From positions 310,001 to 374,000 of the forward strand of contig JANFNE010000020.1 of the NCBI GenBank assembly GCA_024867545.1: a stretch of DNA of 64,000 bases. The letters run 5' to 3'. Below the pieces are notes generated by a model. That model had not been told where the DNA came from, made no database searches, and worked only from the letters and a program-made list of their open reading frames with translations. Made by a program: the position numbers and the translations under genes. Below are positions 55,676-64,000 of this stretch, piece after piece (position 1 is the first letter of the stretch; each line of letters opens with the position of its first letter). This DNA comes from Phytopythium helicoides (Eukaryota > Oomycota > Peronosporomycetes > Pythiales > Pythiaceae).

Positions 55676-58258
55676 CTATGCGGAAGGCGCGAGGTTCTGC
55701 TTTTTCGCGTCAGCGTCTTCGTCCAGGCCGTCGAACGCGTGCGTGAGCTCCATCTCGAGCTCGTCTTCGATGGACGCAGCCGCCAGAATTGGGATGGTTG
55801 CCTTTTTGGTCTTTCGGAGCGAGTTCAGACCGAGACGAGCTCGCACACCGCTCGGAGGAATGAGGACTCCTGTTGGCTCCAGTCGCTGAGCCAGTCGCCG
55901 ACAAGAGCACTCGACATTGGAAAGTAGTGCCAGACTGCGTGAGTGACTACGCGGCCCGTGGAATGATGTCAACATCGGAATTGTTGAGTCGGCGAACCTG
56001 TCCAGCGCGGCTGATGCTGTCCGCTTCAAGTGAATGTGGCTCGGAGAGCCACTCGTTCCATCCGAGTTGCACTCCGCACTGTTCGAGCTAATGGAGTTCC
56101 GATACAATGCTGCTATGCTGTCGAAGTAGTAGAGCTCGGTCGTATTTGCGAAACGGTGAGAGTGGGTGACATGGTGGAGCAAGCCCGCGTCCATGAAGGC
56201 ATTTCCCATCCTGACACTCTCCATCGGAGAGTTGACGAAGTTGCGATCACCAATCCTATCAACAGCGAGCACTCCTGTGAACCGATGCATTGCTACTGTT
56301 GTTCCACCCATCCCGACGGGGCGATTAGAGGTGGCCATCGGATCATCGAATTGCTGCAAGTCAAACATCATTCTGGACGCTACTTCCAAACTTAGTTCTC
56401 GTTGAAGCTCTTCGAGAGTTGCAACAATTGACAGCGCGCTTGGTCGGCGTCGAGGATCTCGCTGAACAGAGTTATTGATGAGATCAATGAGAGACGAGGG
56501 CACTTGGCGATCCAACGGGGGATACTCCTGCGGTGGCTGATAAGGAATCACTTCGGAAGAGTCGATTCCAATTCCGCTCGAGTCACGGAAACGAGTTGCG
56601 AGGGGATACAATATGTCGCGCATCGTGACTCCAAGAGAAAAAATGTCGGCCGCTTCTCCGCGTTGAGCATCGTCGTCTTCAAGAACAAGCAGCTCTGGGG
56701 CTGTGTATGCTGAAATACTTTTCACTGTCGCCGGCCGACCAATTGATGAATCCAGTCCTTCAAAGGTATGAGCTGTTCCTTGTGTCGGCGTACGAGTTCC
56801 ACTATTAGTATATGGAGCTTTCATTACCACGGGTAAGGATGCCGTGGAGCTCGTCGATGCTCGATAATTCATCACAGCCAGCCCTCGTGACTCGCCGAAA
56901 TCAGCCAACTTCACATTGCACTCCGCATCCACCAGAAAATTCGCAGGTTGAATGTCGCGGTGCAGGCACGGAGGCGTAAAACTGTGCAAGTACGACACTG
57001 CGCGAGCCGCATCCAACATGTACCCGACGTTGATTAGCATCTGCTGACGTACAGGGTGGTACTTTCGCCGTGCATGCTCGCACATGACGTCGTCAAGGTT
57101 GCCTTGGCACAGCTCAAACACGAGACAGACTGCGGGAGGCGCAACGCATAGACCCAAGAACGACACAATGTTCGGGTGGCGCAGCGCTGCGCACATGGCA
57201 GCTTCGTGCGAGAAGGCCGCGAGGACGCCTTCTGTGACTCGGTCTGGCATGTACACCTTGACGGCGACGAGCGTCTTGGCCTTGAATGTGCCACGGTAGA
57301 CGTTGGAGGTGGACCCAACTCCGATTTGGGACTCGAGATCGAGGAACGCAAAGTCGATGACGTCTTTGCGGTGCATCTCGAGCAGAATGTGGAGTCCTCG
57401 TGCCGATACTCGTTCTTGGATGGCGTGTTGTCGTTGGAAGAGTTGTTGCAGTGCGCCTGCTTGCTCGCCGAGACCTCTCCAATAGTCCGTGTCGGCTCGG
57501 AGGACTCGCCAGACGACAAGGGGCGTTAGAGCAACCCATGACAGGTTCGTGTACATCACATATCGAGCCTTTGGGATGGTTCTTTGGTTAATGAGGAGAA
57601 GCATGTGAGCGACAGTTAGCGCGTAGTGTGTGAGGGCAAATGTGCAGTACTCTCGTATGGTTCGCTTGGAAGCGCGGTTGGGTGGTCGAATGAAAGCGTA
57701 CACGAAAAGCAAGTACTTGAACCCACGGAGCGCTAGATGTACAATGAGAAGCTGTCTGCTGCGCTGCGCGTCACCAGGATATGTAGTTGCATACCAGAGG
57801 TACGGGATCGTATACGTTGATAGTATAATTGACATGAGAACGCTTCGGGTGAGAGCTCGAAATGACAAGCTTTTCTGCATCAAGACCACCAAAACGACGA
57901 CGAAGACAAACTGGTTACCAGAGTAGCACGATTCGAGTACAAGTGGAGGAAGCTTCGGGCTGAACAATCCGAGGTTAAGCGTGATCACAAGAAACACGAC
58001 GAACGCTCCGTTGACGAAGGCGAGGAGACTCAATAGTGGTTCATACGCTGGGAGAACGATCTTCTGAGCCGACGCCGCATCGCCTTTCAGCGCAAAGCGC
58101 CTGCGATGCCGAAGGTGAAGCACCAGGCCAACGCACAGCATGAATGTAGTCGCGAAGCCTGCAGTGATAAACACGAGCATAACGCGCATGTTTTGAGCCG
58201 CAGTCTTCAAATCCCCCATCGTCGGCGCTGGGGTCATAGCTCCCACGGAGGCGTTCAT
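55676..58258 (-). CDS. K6: 7TM-TKL kinase-DEP protein, HRD-I-Q variant
   Basis: Intronless, 860 aa. The 7TM module spans about 26-250, with the linker VVWRVLRADTDYWRGLG. The kinase has IGVGSTSNVY (312-321), VAVK lysine 334, HRD 433-435 and DFG 453-455. The catalytic-loop lysine of HRDxKxxN is glutamine (Q437 in HRDIQPAN), which should impair or alter catalysis. The activation segment ends YTAPELLV. A DEP-like domain (GVLAVDRIGDRNF...VRMGNAFMDAGLLHH) and the tail CSCRRLAQRLEP follow. It is a close paralogue of K7, with which it shares a nearly identical block (56845-57538). It is the last gene before the convergence-free gap to the DXO start. Confidence 0.82.
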   Translation of the reverse strand: MNASVGAMTPAPTMGDLKTAAQNMRVMLVFITAGFATTFMLCVGLVLHLRHRRRFALKGDAASAQKIVLPAYEPLLSLLAFVNGAFVVFLVITLNLGLFSPKLPPLVLESCYSGNQFVFVVVLVVLMQKSLSFRALTRSVLMSIILSTYTIPYLWYATTYPGDAQRSRQLLIVHLALRGFKYLLFVYAFIRPPNRASKRTIREYCTFALTHYALTVAHMLLLINQRTIPKARYVMYTNLSWVALTPLVVWRVLRADTDYWRGLGEQAGALQQLFQRQHAIQERVSARGLHILLEMHRKDVIDFAFLDLESQIGVGSTSNVYRGTFKAKTLVAVKVYMPDRVTEGVLAAFSHEAAMCAALRHPNIVSFLGLCVAPPAVCLVFELCQGNLDDVMCEHARRKYHPVRQQMLINVGYMLDAARAVSYLHSFTPPCLHRDIQPANFLVDAECNVKLADFGESRGLAVMNYRASTSSTASLPVVMKAPYTNSGTRTPTQGTAHTFEGLDSSIGRPATVKSISAYTAPELLVLEDDDAQRGEAADIFSLGVTMRDILYPLATRFRDSSGIGIDSSEVIPYQPPQEYPPLDRQVPSSLIDLINNSVQRDPRRRPSALSIVATLEELQRELSLEVASRMMFDLQQFDDPMATSNRPVGMGGTTVAMHRFTGVLAVDRIGDRNFVNSPMESVRMGNAFMDAGLLHHVTHSHRFANTTELYYFDSIAALYRNSISSNSAECNSDGTSGSPSHIHLKRTASAALDRFADSTIPMLTSFHGPRSHSRSLALLSNVECSCRRLAQRLEPTGVLIPPSGVRARLGLNSLRKTKKATIPILAAASIEDELEMELTHAFDGLDEDADAKKQNLAPSA
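56845..57538 (-). repeat. Gene-conversion-like tract, K6 copy
   Basis: 694 nt covering the linker, N-lobe, catalytic loop and DFG of K6. It matches 60231-60925 of K7 with few substitutions and one single-base indel. Sequence diverges abruptly at both ends: in the TM7 region upstream and in the activation loop downstream. Confidence 0.8.
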
Positions 58259-59001
58259 TGTGCCAAAGGAGAAGGCGAAGTGCCCGCGAGCTTATTGACA
58301 ACAACAGCGTGAGAAAACTCTGCAAATGGATGCAAAGAACAAATAAAATCAGCCAAAGTGCTCGCAAAACGATCGGGCGAAGTGTCTCGAGTGCTTTGCG
58401 ATCAAGAGCCAGCAGCGTGAGACCAGAGTGCTTCCACAGAATCGCGAAGCGTCCGAAGTAACCGGCCACTGGCCTCCCAACGCAAGCGCTTCGTTTCGTG
58501 AAACAAAATGGGGACTTCGTGCGAGGCGGCTTCAACTTAGCATTGTGCATTCAGATTCAACGGAAACCGCTGGACTCTTGTGAGAGTTGTGAGAGCTAAC
58601 ACAGCCTGTTTTCTGGCGCTTTGGATTCTTTCGAAGGCCGAAGAGGCCAGCAACGACCGATCGACACTTTGCTATGCTCAAATCGACGGTTTGCTCCCCG
58701 TGAAGACTCATCAGCTGATACTCAACGAAACGTCGATTCAAACTCGTCGACGGTGTTTTTATCATGGTCATATTGCTCTCTACAATCCAGTCTATGGTTG
58801 CGTGATCTACGAATTCGTTCTGAGTTCGCGCAATGTGACTGAATGGTCCTTGCGTGTGCATCTCACCTGACGATAGCCGCACATTTGACCGCCAACAAAC
58901 TGCACCTCAAGGTGACGCCAAACCATAAAGCGGGTGAGAACGTCTACGCAACTAGTGATCGCCCACAAACGTGCATCTGTGCATGTTACATCTATTGCAG
59001 T
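58259..59001. other. Intergenic between K6 and K7
   Basis: These 743 bp carry only short frames (under 120 codons) on both strands with no family resemblance. The region should hold the K6 promoter and K7 3' UTR. No gene called. Confidence 0.35.
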
Positions 59002-61627
59002 TCACGCTGACGGCGCAAGTTTTCCACCCCCTAACTCTGCTGGGTCGTCCATCTCACCAAACGCATGTTCCAACTCCAGCTCCAGCTCCACCCCAGCGTC
59101 GAGCAGAATCGGTGTTCTAGGAGCCGCTGTCGCCCTCTTCGGTTTCCGGAATGAATCGAGGCCGAAGCGAGCTCCTGGAGCCGCAGCCACAGGATTGACA
59201 GTTTGGACGAGGCGCTGCGCTAGCTTCCTACATGAGCACTGAATGCCTCTTGATGTCAACGCTGCACTTCTAGAGCGACTGCGCAACGCGTGAAATGACG
59301 ATAGCATGGGAATTCCGACGTCAACAAACCTATCGGGGGTTCCCGATGTGCTCTTGCTCGATCTTGTAAGATTGTTTAGACTTCCACGCTCGTCAAATTC
59401 TGCGCCATGCGAGCTGATTGAGTTTCGGTATAAAGCTGCCGAGTTGTCAAAGAAATAGAGCTCGGTGGAATTCTCAAAGTGCCGAGAGTGAGTCACGTGG
59501 TGAAGTAGCCCAGCATTCATGAAAGCATTCCCCATCCGGATCCCTTCCACCGGCAAGCTCACATAGTTTCGATCCACCATTCGATCTACCGCAAGAATCC
59601 CAGTGAACCGATGAATATGTGCCGGTACACCTCCGATCCCTCGATTATGGCGATCACCACTTGTTGGAGATTCATCGACTCCCATTGGATCGTCGAATTG
59701 CTCCAAGTCAAACATGACCCGAGATGCAACTTCGACACTGAGTTCGTGCTCAAGAGCTTCTAGACCGGCAACTATGGAGAGTGCATTTAGACGCTGCTGA
59801 GGGTCGTGATGGAGCGCCCCGTTGATAACCTCAATCAATGCTGTAGGTATATGATATTCGGGCGAAGCGTACAATCTTTCAGCCCCACTTGGAATGCTTC
59901 TCGAGTTGAGAGTTCTTTCCGTTCCAGTGTCGTTGTTTTCAAAGTCCCGAAACTGGCGAGCAAAAGGATAAAGAATGTCCCACATTGTCACGCCCAGAGC
60001 GTAGACGTCCGCAGCTTCTCCGTATCGCGAGTCATCTTCTCGTCCAACTACAACCTCCGGAGCCACATATGCAAGCGGCCCTTTGTTTCGACCGGTGGGA
60101 TGCCATAACCGCTCCATCCCACTTTCGCAATTGTACTTACAGGCGTCTGTTGCATCTTGCTCAACAGTTACACACACATCGTCACTCTTCGGTGTCTTCT
60201 CATAGCCGGACGAGTTCATCGATTTGCTTCTGGAGCTCGTCGATGCTCGATAATTCATCACAGCCAACCCTCTTGACTCCCCGAAATCAGCCAACTTCAC
60301 ATTGCACTCCGCATCCACCAGAAAATTCGCAGGCTGAATGTCGCGGTGCAGGCACGGAGGCGTAAAACTGTGCAAGTACGACACTGCGCGAGCCGCATCC
60401 AACATGTACCCGACGTTGATTAGCATCTGCTGACGAACAGGGTGGTACTTTCGCCGTGCATGCTCGCACATGACGTCGTCAAGGTTGCCTTGACACAGCT
60501 CAAACACGAGACAGACCGTGGGAGGCGCAACGCATAGACCCAAGAACGACACAATGTTCGGGTGGCGCAGCGCTGCGCACATGGCAGCTTCGTGCGAGAA
60601 GGCCGCGAGCACGTCTTCTGTGACTCGGTCTGGCATGTACACCTTGACGGCGACGAGCGTCTTGGCCTTGAATGTGCCACGGTAGACGTTGGAGGTGGAC
60701 CCAACTCCGATTTGGGACTCGAGATCGAGGAACGCAAAGTCGATGACGTCCTTGCGGTGCATCTCGAGCAGAACGTGGAGTCCTCGTGCCGATACTCGTT
60801 CTTGTATGGCGTGTTGTCGTTGGAAGAGTTGTTGCAGGCGCACCTGCTTGCTCGCCGAGACCTCTCCAATAGTCCGTGTCGGCTCGGAGGACTCGCCAGA
60901 CGACAAGGGGCGTTAGAGCAACCCACAAAAGGATCACATCAAAGACATACTGGGCATACGCGATGGTCGCTTGATGAGTGAGAAACAGCATTTGGATGAT
61001 CGCGAGGATGTTGTGCACGATGCTGAAAGCACAAAACTCTCGGATAGTTCTCTTGGTTGCTCGACGTGGAGGCCGCACGATCATGTAGACGTGGAGCAAG
61101 TACACAGTTGAGCGTGCTCCAAGAAGACCATATAAAAACATAGACCTGTCCTCTGGTGAACCTTTGGTCGTGGCGTACCACGTGTATGGAAGCGTGTAGA
61201 CTGAGAGCACAAGCGCGATCCCTGCTGAACGCCCAAGTGCTTGTATCGACAGACTCTTTTGGAGGAGAAGAACAATCACCACGACGAACACAAACTGGTG
61301 GCCGCAGTATGCGCTTTCGAGCACAAGCGGGGGCACGAAATCCACGTAGTAGTTGATGGAGAGCGTCACCAAGAAGAACACAAAGAACCCGCCGTTCACT
61401 ATCCCAAGAAGCATCAAAAGTGGCTCGAAAGCTGGTAAAACGATCTTCTTGGCAGCGGCCGCGTCGCCTCGAAGTGCCGCACTGCGGCGCCTTCGCAAGT
61501 GCACAAGTAGCAGTCCACAGAGTACGGTCATGGCGAAGAACCCACCAAGCATGAACGTCAGCGTGACGCGCATGTGCTGCGCTGCCGTCGTGAGAGTGGC
61601 TTCGGTCGGCGCTGGGGTCAACGCCAT
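59002..61627 (-). CDS. K7: 7TM-TKL kinase-DEP protein, one-base frameshift
   Basis: From ATG 61627 the 7TM module (FMLGGFFAMTVLCGLLLVHL to VVWRVLRADTDYWRGLGEQA) reads in one frame. After GEQAG the frame is lost; the rest of the kinase, DEP and tail (QLFQRQHAIQ onward to 59002) lie in another. Compared with K6, a single extra base at about 60837-60844 explains it. The kinase has IGVGSTSNVY, VAVK, HRDIQPAN (Gln in place of Lys, as in K6), DFGES and YVAPEVVV. A DEP-like domain (GILAVDRMVDRNYV...IRMGNAFMNAGLLHH) and the tail CSCRKLAQRLVQ follow. Everything downstream looks maintained, so the frameshift is either very recent or a sequence error. The full-length product would be about 870 aa. Confidence 0.75.
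60231..60925 (-). repeat. Gene-conversion-like tract, K7 copy
   Basis: Partner of 56845-57538; 695 nt against 694. The one-base length difference is exactly the K7 frameshift. Confidence 0.8.
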
Positions 61628-62595
61628 GATGCGCTCGCCAATGACGAAATGCTCGGCCTTCGGGCCGCGAACGGAGCCAGGTTGGTCAAAGCTCGACGCA
61701 CGGGTGCAGGTGTCTCAGTCCAAGCGCTCAGCACCAGCTGCGAGAGGGCAGGCGGCAACAAATCTGGCGAGAGGAAGGCGGGCAACACTAGAGGCACTCG
61801 TCTCCGCCTGCTGTGGATTATGTCGGTTTTCTTTTGGTTCTTCCACCGAACGCGTGGGTCCGGAGTAACTGGCCGCTCTCGCCTGTCGTGGCCAACGCCG
61901 ACGATTAATTCTTCCACACACACTCGGCGTGAAGTGAGCAGGCTTCGCCTCGACAGCGTGGAGGGGCAGCCATGTCTTGGCGGCAAACCCGGAGGAGACG
62001 AGGCTGGGCTTCCCCATTGATCTAACACCGCCATGCAGCGACTTGCCAGACCCTCCGACTCACGCGCTCCTCGTGAGTTAATGGCGCGCGAGGCGGCCCG
62101 CCGCAATGGCCGCTAACGGAGCGTTAGGCGCTCCAGAGACGTGATCCGTTGCACCAAGCGGCCCATCCGGCGGTGCGGGACGTTTCTCGCCACTCGCCGC
62201 GACTCTCTCTCGCCCCGGAGGACCCATCCGAAGCTCACGCTGCGCAGAGATCAAGTCGCGAGATGCGCCGCCCTCTCCCGGCGGCAATCGACGCTGGCAG
62301 CGCGACAGAACCGTCCGGAGGCCGAACCTCGTTGAATACAGCTTAAGCCTCCGGTCGGCAGCGCAGCCAGCGTACCGTAGGGCTCCATCAGCGCGGCGTT
62401 CGCTGGCGGCGGCGAGCGCCTCGGACGCATCTCCCCCATGGCTGGCGTACAAGTTGCCGTCTGGGACGCCCCTTCAGGATCTTGTGTGCGCCACGCCACC
62501 GCTCGGTTCTCCCTCCCCCGCGCGAGTGCCACGTTTCCCTTCGCGCGAGTGCCGCTCGCCACCACAACAGTCGAAGACCAGTGAAAAAGGGCGCC
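61628..62595. other. Divergent intergenic region, K7 / TFIIIC1-like
   Basis: These 968 bp separate divergent start codons. Several GC-rich open frames of 60-171 codons overlap on both strands, with Arg/Ala/Pro/Ser-biased translations and no family match. I call no gene and take the region as promoter sequence. Confidence 0.4.
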
Positions 62596-64000
62596 ATGAT
62601 GCGCCCGCGGGAGCTGGCGGCCGCGTGCCTCGACTTCATCGCGCTCGAGGGCGACGCGGGCGTGGCGCTGGCGCGGGTCTTCGACGCGCTAGAGCCGCGC
62701 GGCGACCGGCAGCTGCGCGCGCAGGCCTGGCTGCTGCTGCGGCGCCAGCGCGCGCTGCGCTTCTTCGTAGAAAGGCGCGGAGCCAAGCGCGAGGCGGGCA
62801 GGAAGCGGCCGCGGCCGGTCGAGCGCGAGGGTGGCGGGGACGGCAGGCTGCGGCCCAGTCTGGATGGTGTCAAGAGCGAGCTGGAGGGCGACGGGCGCGT
62901 GGAAGAACGCGCGGATGGGGTGGCGCGCGAGCGGATACCCGACGCGGAGGTCGAGGCGCTGCACTATGATGCGGTGGTGAGGTATAAAGCGGGAGCGAAG
63001 GACGCGGATGCAGCAGTAGCAGCAGACTTGGATTCTGCTGCAGCGACAAATGCAAGCGCAACGACAGGTGGCCAGTCCGAAGAAGCAACGGCAACACAGA
63101 TAGTAGCGATAACACAGACAACAGCGTCAGATGCCGGTGTTGCAACGGCAACAGCAGCAGACGATGACCCTCCAGCAGCAGCAAGGACAACAGACGTCGA
63201 TGCCGCAACGTATGACAGTGTGATTGCGGTGGCGAGCGACGAGCTGCGGCACCGCGCGCTAAACGTCCCAGTGAAAGCGATCGTGACGGAGTTGGGGCCA
63301 GACCATTTTCGTATCCTTGAAGCGGTTGGCCGCGCACGAGTGGCAGGGGTCACGATTACAGACTTGGCGTACATGGGGCAAGTCCACGCGGTCAAGAAAC
63401 TCCACAACACCCTCGACACGCTCATTTCGTACGGCCTCGTGGTGAAGCGCATGCTCATCGTGTCGCGCCCGCTAATGCGTCGACTCAACATTATCCACCT
63501 ACCCCGCTTTGCAATGGCGTTTCACCCTAGCATGTTTGACGAGTCGGCAGAGTTTGAGTCCGACGAGCTTACAAAGAAGCTCTTGCTCAGCGCAGCTGAA
63601 GTCTATCTAAAAAAGCTGCCGAACAATTCTTCTGTTTTGACGGATCTTGGACGGGATTTGAAGTTAGGGAAGAGGCACTGCGAGCTCCTACGAGCTCACA
63701 TCATCCAAGAGTCGAAGCGTGACGAAAACTTCCCATTGGAGCTCTTCCAAGCGGTCTTGCAGCCGACAAAGCGCAGAGGCACCGAGCCCAAGATTCTGAA
63801 CTGCGTCCGGTACAAATCCAAGATTGAAAGCGATGGCTTGTCAAAGTCATCCACCAGCGCACGCGGTATTTCAGTCGAGATGGGCTTGCTGAACCAAATC
63901 TTCCAGTTGATTGAAGAGAGCGGGGATCACGGAGCCACCATTGTGGAAATGCGAAATCAGATAGTGCTTCCCGGTAGCAAGTTGCCGTATAAACTTATCA
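62596..64000 (+). CDS. Second TFIIIC subunit 1-like protein, 5' part
   Basis: Open from ATG 62596 to the right edge, at least 468 codons; the 3' end is outside the window. It is a paralogue of the gene at 1324-6597. The N-terminus (ELAAACLDFIALEGDAGVAL) matches RFVARCLEEIALEG there. RLNIIHLPRFAMAFHPSM matches FNIVHLARFATRFHPSM; LGRDLKLGKRHCELLRAHII matches IGRELGYGKRHQEQLRSYF. The last visible residues (ATIVEMRNQI...KLPYKL) match ATVPELRDIL...KLPYKL. Between them lies an Ala/Thr/Asp-rich low-complexity spacer (about residues 125-210) unlike the basic NLS-like region of the other copy. A role in RNA polymerase III transcription is inferred from the paralogue only. Confidence 0.75.
   Translation, partial: MMRPRELAAACLDFIALEGDAGVALARVFDALEPRGDRQLRAQAWLLLRRQRALRFFVERRGAKREAGRKRPRPVEREGGGDGRLRPSLDGVKSELEGDGRVEERADGVARERIPDAEVEALHYDAVVRYKAGAKDADAAVAADLDSAAATNASATTGGQSEEATATQIVAITQTTASDAGVATATAADDDPPAAARTTDVDAATYDSVIAVASDELRHRALNVPVKAIVTELGPDHFRILEAVGRARVAGVTITDLAYMGQVHAVKKLHNTLDTLISYGLVVKRMLIVSRPLMRRLNIIHLPRFAMAFHPSMFDESAEFESDELTKKLLLSAAEVYLKKLPNNSSVLTDLGRDLKLGKRHCELLRAHIIQESKRDENFPLELFQAVLQPTKRRGTEPKILNCVRYKSKIESDGLSKSSTSARGISVEMGLLNQIFQLIEESGDHGATIVEMRNQIVLPGSKLPYKLI

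Noticed and set aside
10460..61627. Plant-type receptor-like kinases or histidine-kinase-like sensors
   Set aside because: There is no extracellular LRR/lectin region and no H-box or receiver domain; multiple membrane helices precede a eukaryotic HRD/DFG kinase.
61353..62020. Overlapping frames of 148-171 codons upstream of and over the K7 start
   Set aside because: Antisense to K7 or in GC-rich promoter sequence; mutually overlapping and without family pattern.
1..64000. tRNA, rRNA, transposon or CRISPR elements
   Set aside because: None was recognised by eye in the intergenic stretches; a tRNA or repeat scan was not possible here.

Overview
The window looks like a gene-dense nuclear segment of an oomycete (Phytophthora/Pythium-like). 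The evidence is as follows: genes are separated by tens to hundreds of bases on both strands; introns are short (about 54-105 nt, GT/GC-rich donors, mostly CAG/TAG acceptors); and there is a tandem family of proteins that fuse a seven-transmembrane (7TM) module to a TKL-type protein kinase, a fusion style known from oomycetes. All exon junctions given here were placed by eye from splice sites, reading phase and protein family patterns. None has been tested with transcripts.

Left part (1-10.4 kb): the end of a leucine-rich-repeat protein, a large TFIIIC subunit 1 homologue (B-block binding) and, divergently, exportin-4. Kinase block A (10.4-16.6 kb): two 7TM-kinase-DEP genes (called K1 and K2 here). 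Middle housekeeping block (17.2-40.1 kb): a MINDY4-type deubiquitinase with a Myb/SANT insertion, Cdc20, a CacyBP/SIP-like CS protein, a purple acid phosphatase divergent from CMP-KDO synthetase, a seven-exon Na+/H+ exchanger, an Eaf6 chromatin subunit, four unrecognised proteins, and a PH-SAC phosphoinositide phosphatase. Kinase block B (40.7-61.6 kb): five more 7TM-kinase-DEP genes (K3-K7), interrupted by a WRNIP1/MgsA AAA+ ATPase, a secreted GPI-type EGF protein and a DXO/Rai1 decapping enzyme. Right end (62.6 kb to the edge): the start of a second TFIIIC subunit 1-like gene, on the opposite strand from the first.

The main item is the seven-member receptor-kinase family. Each member has an N-terminal 7TM module, a strongly conserved juxtamembrane linker (WRVLRADT...WRG), a kinase domain with an enlarged variable activation loop, a DEP-like domain and a C-terminal Cys-X-Cys-basic-LxQRL tail. 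The order suggests a one-polypeptide pathway from membrane sensing to phosphorylation, with DEP-mediated membrane or G-protein contact; this is inference. The array shows two sharp gene-conversion-like tracts (about 350 and 694 bp), two members whose HRD+2 lysine is glutamine, one member broken by several frameshifts, one with a single-base insertion, and one with an in-frame TGA before the conserved tail. All reading-frame defects lie in 43.8-61 kb, so local sequence error must be excluded before calling decay. No rRNA, tRNA, CRISPR array or transposon was recognised.
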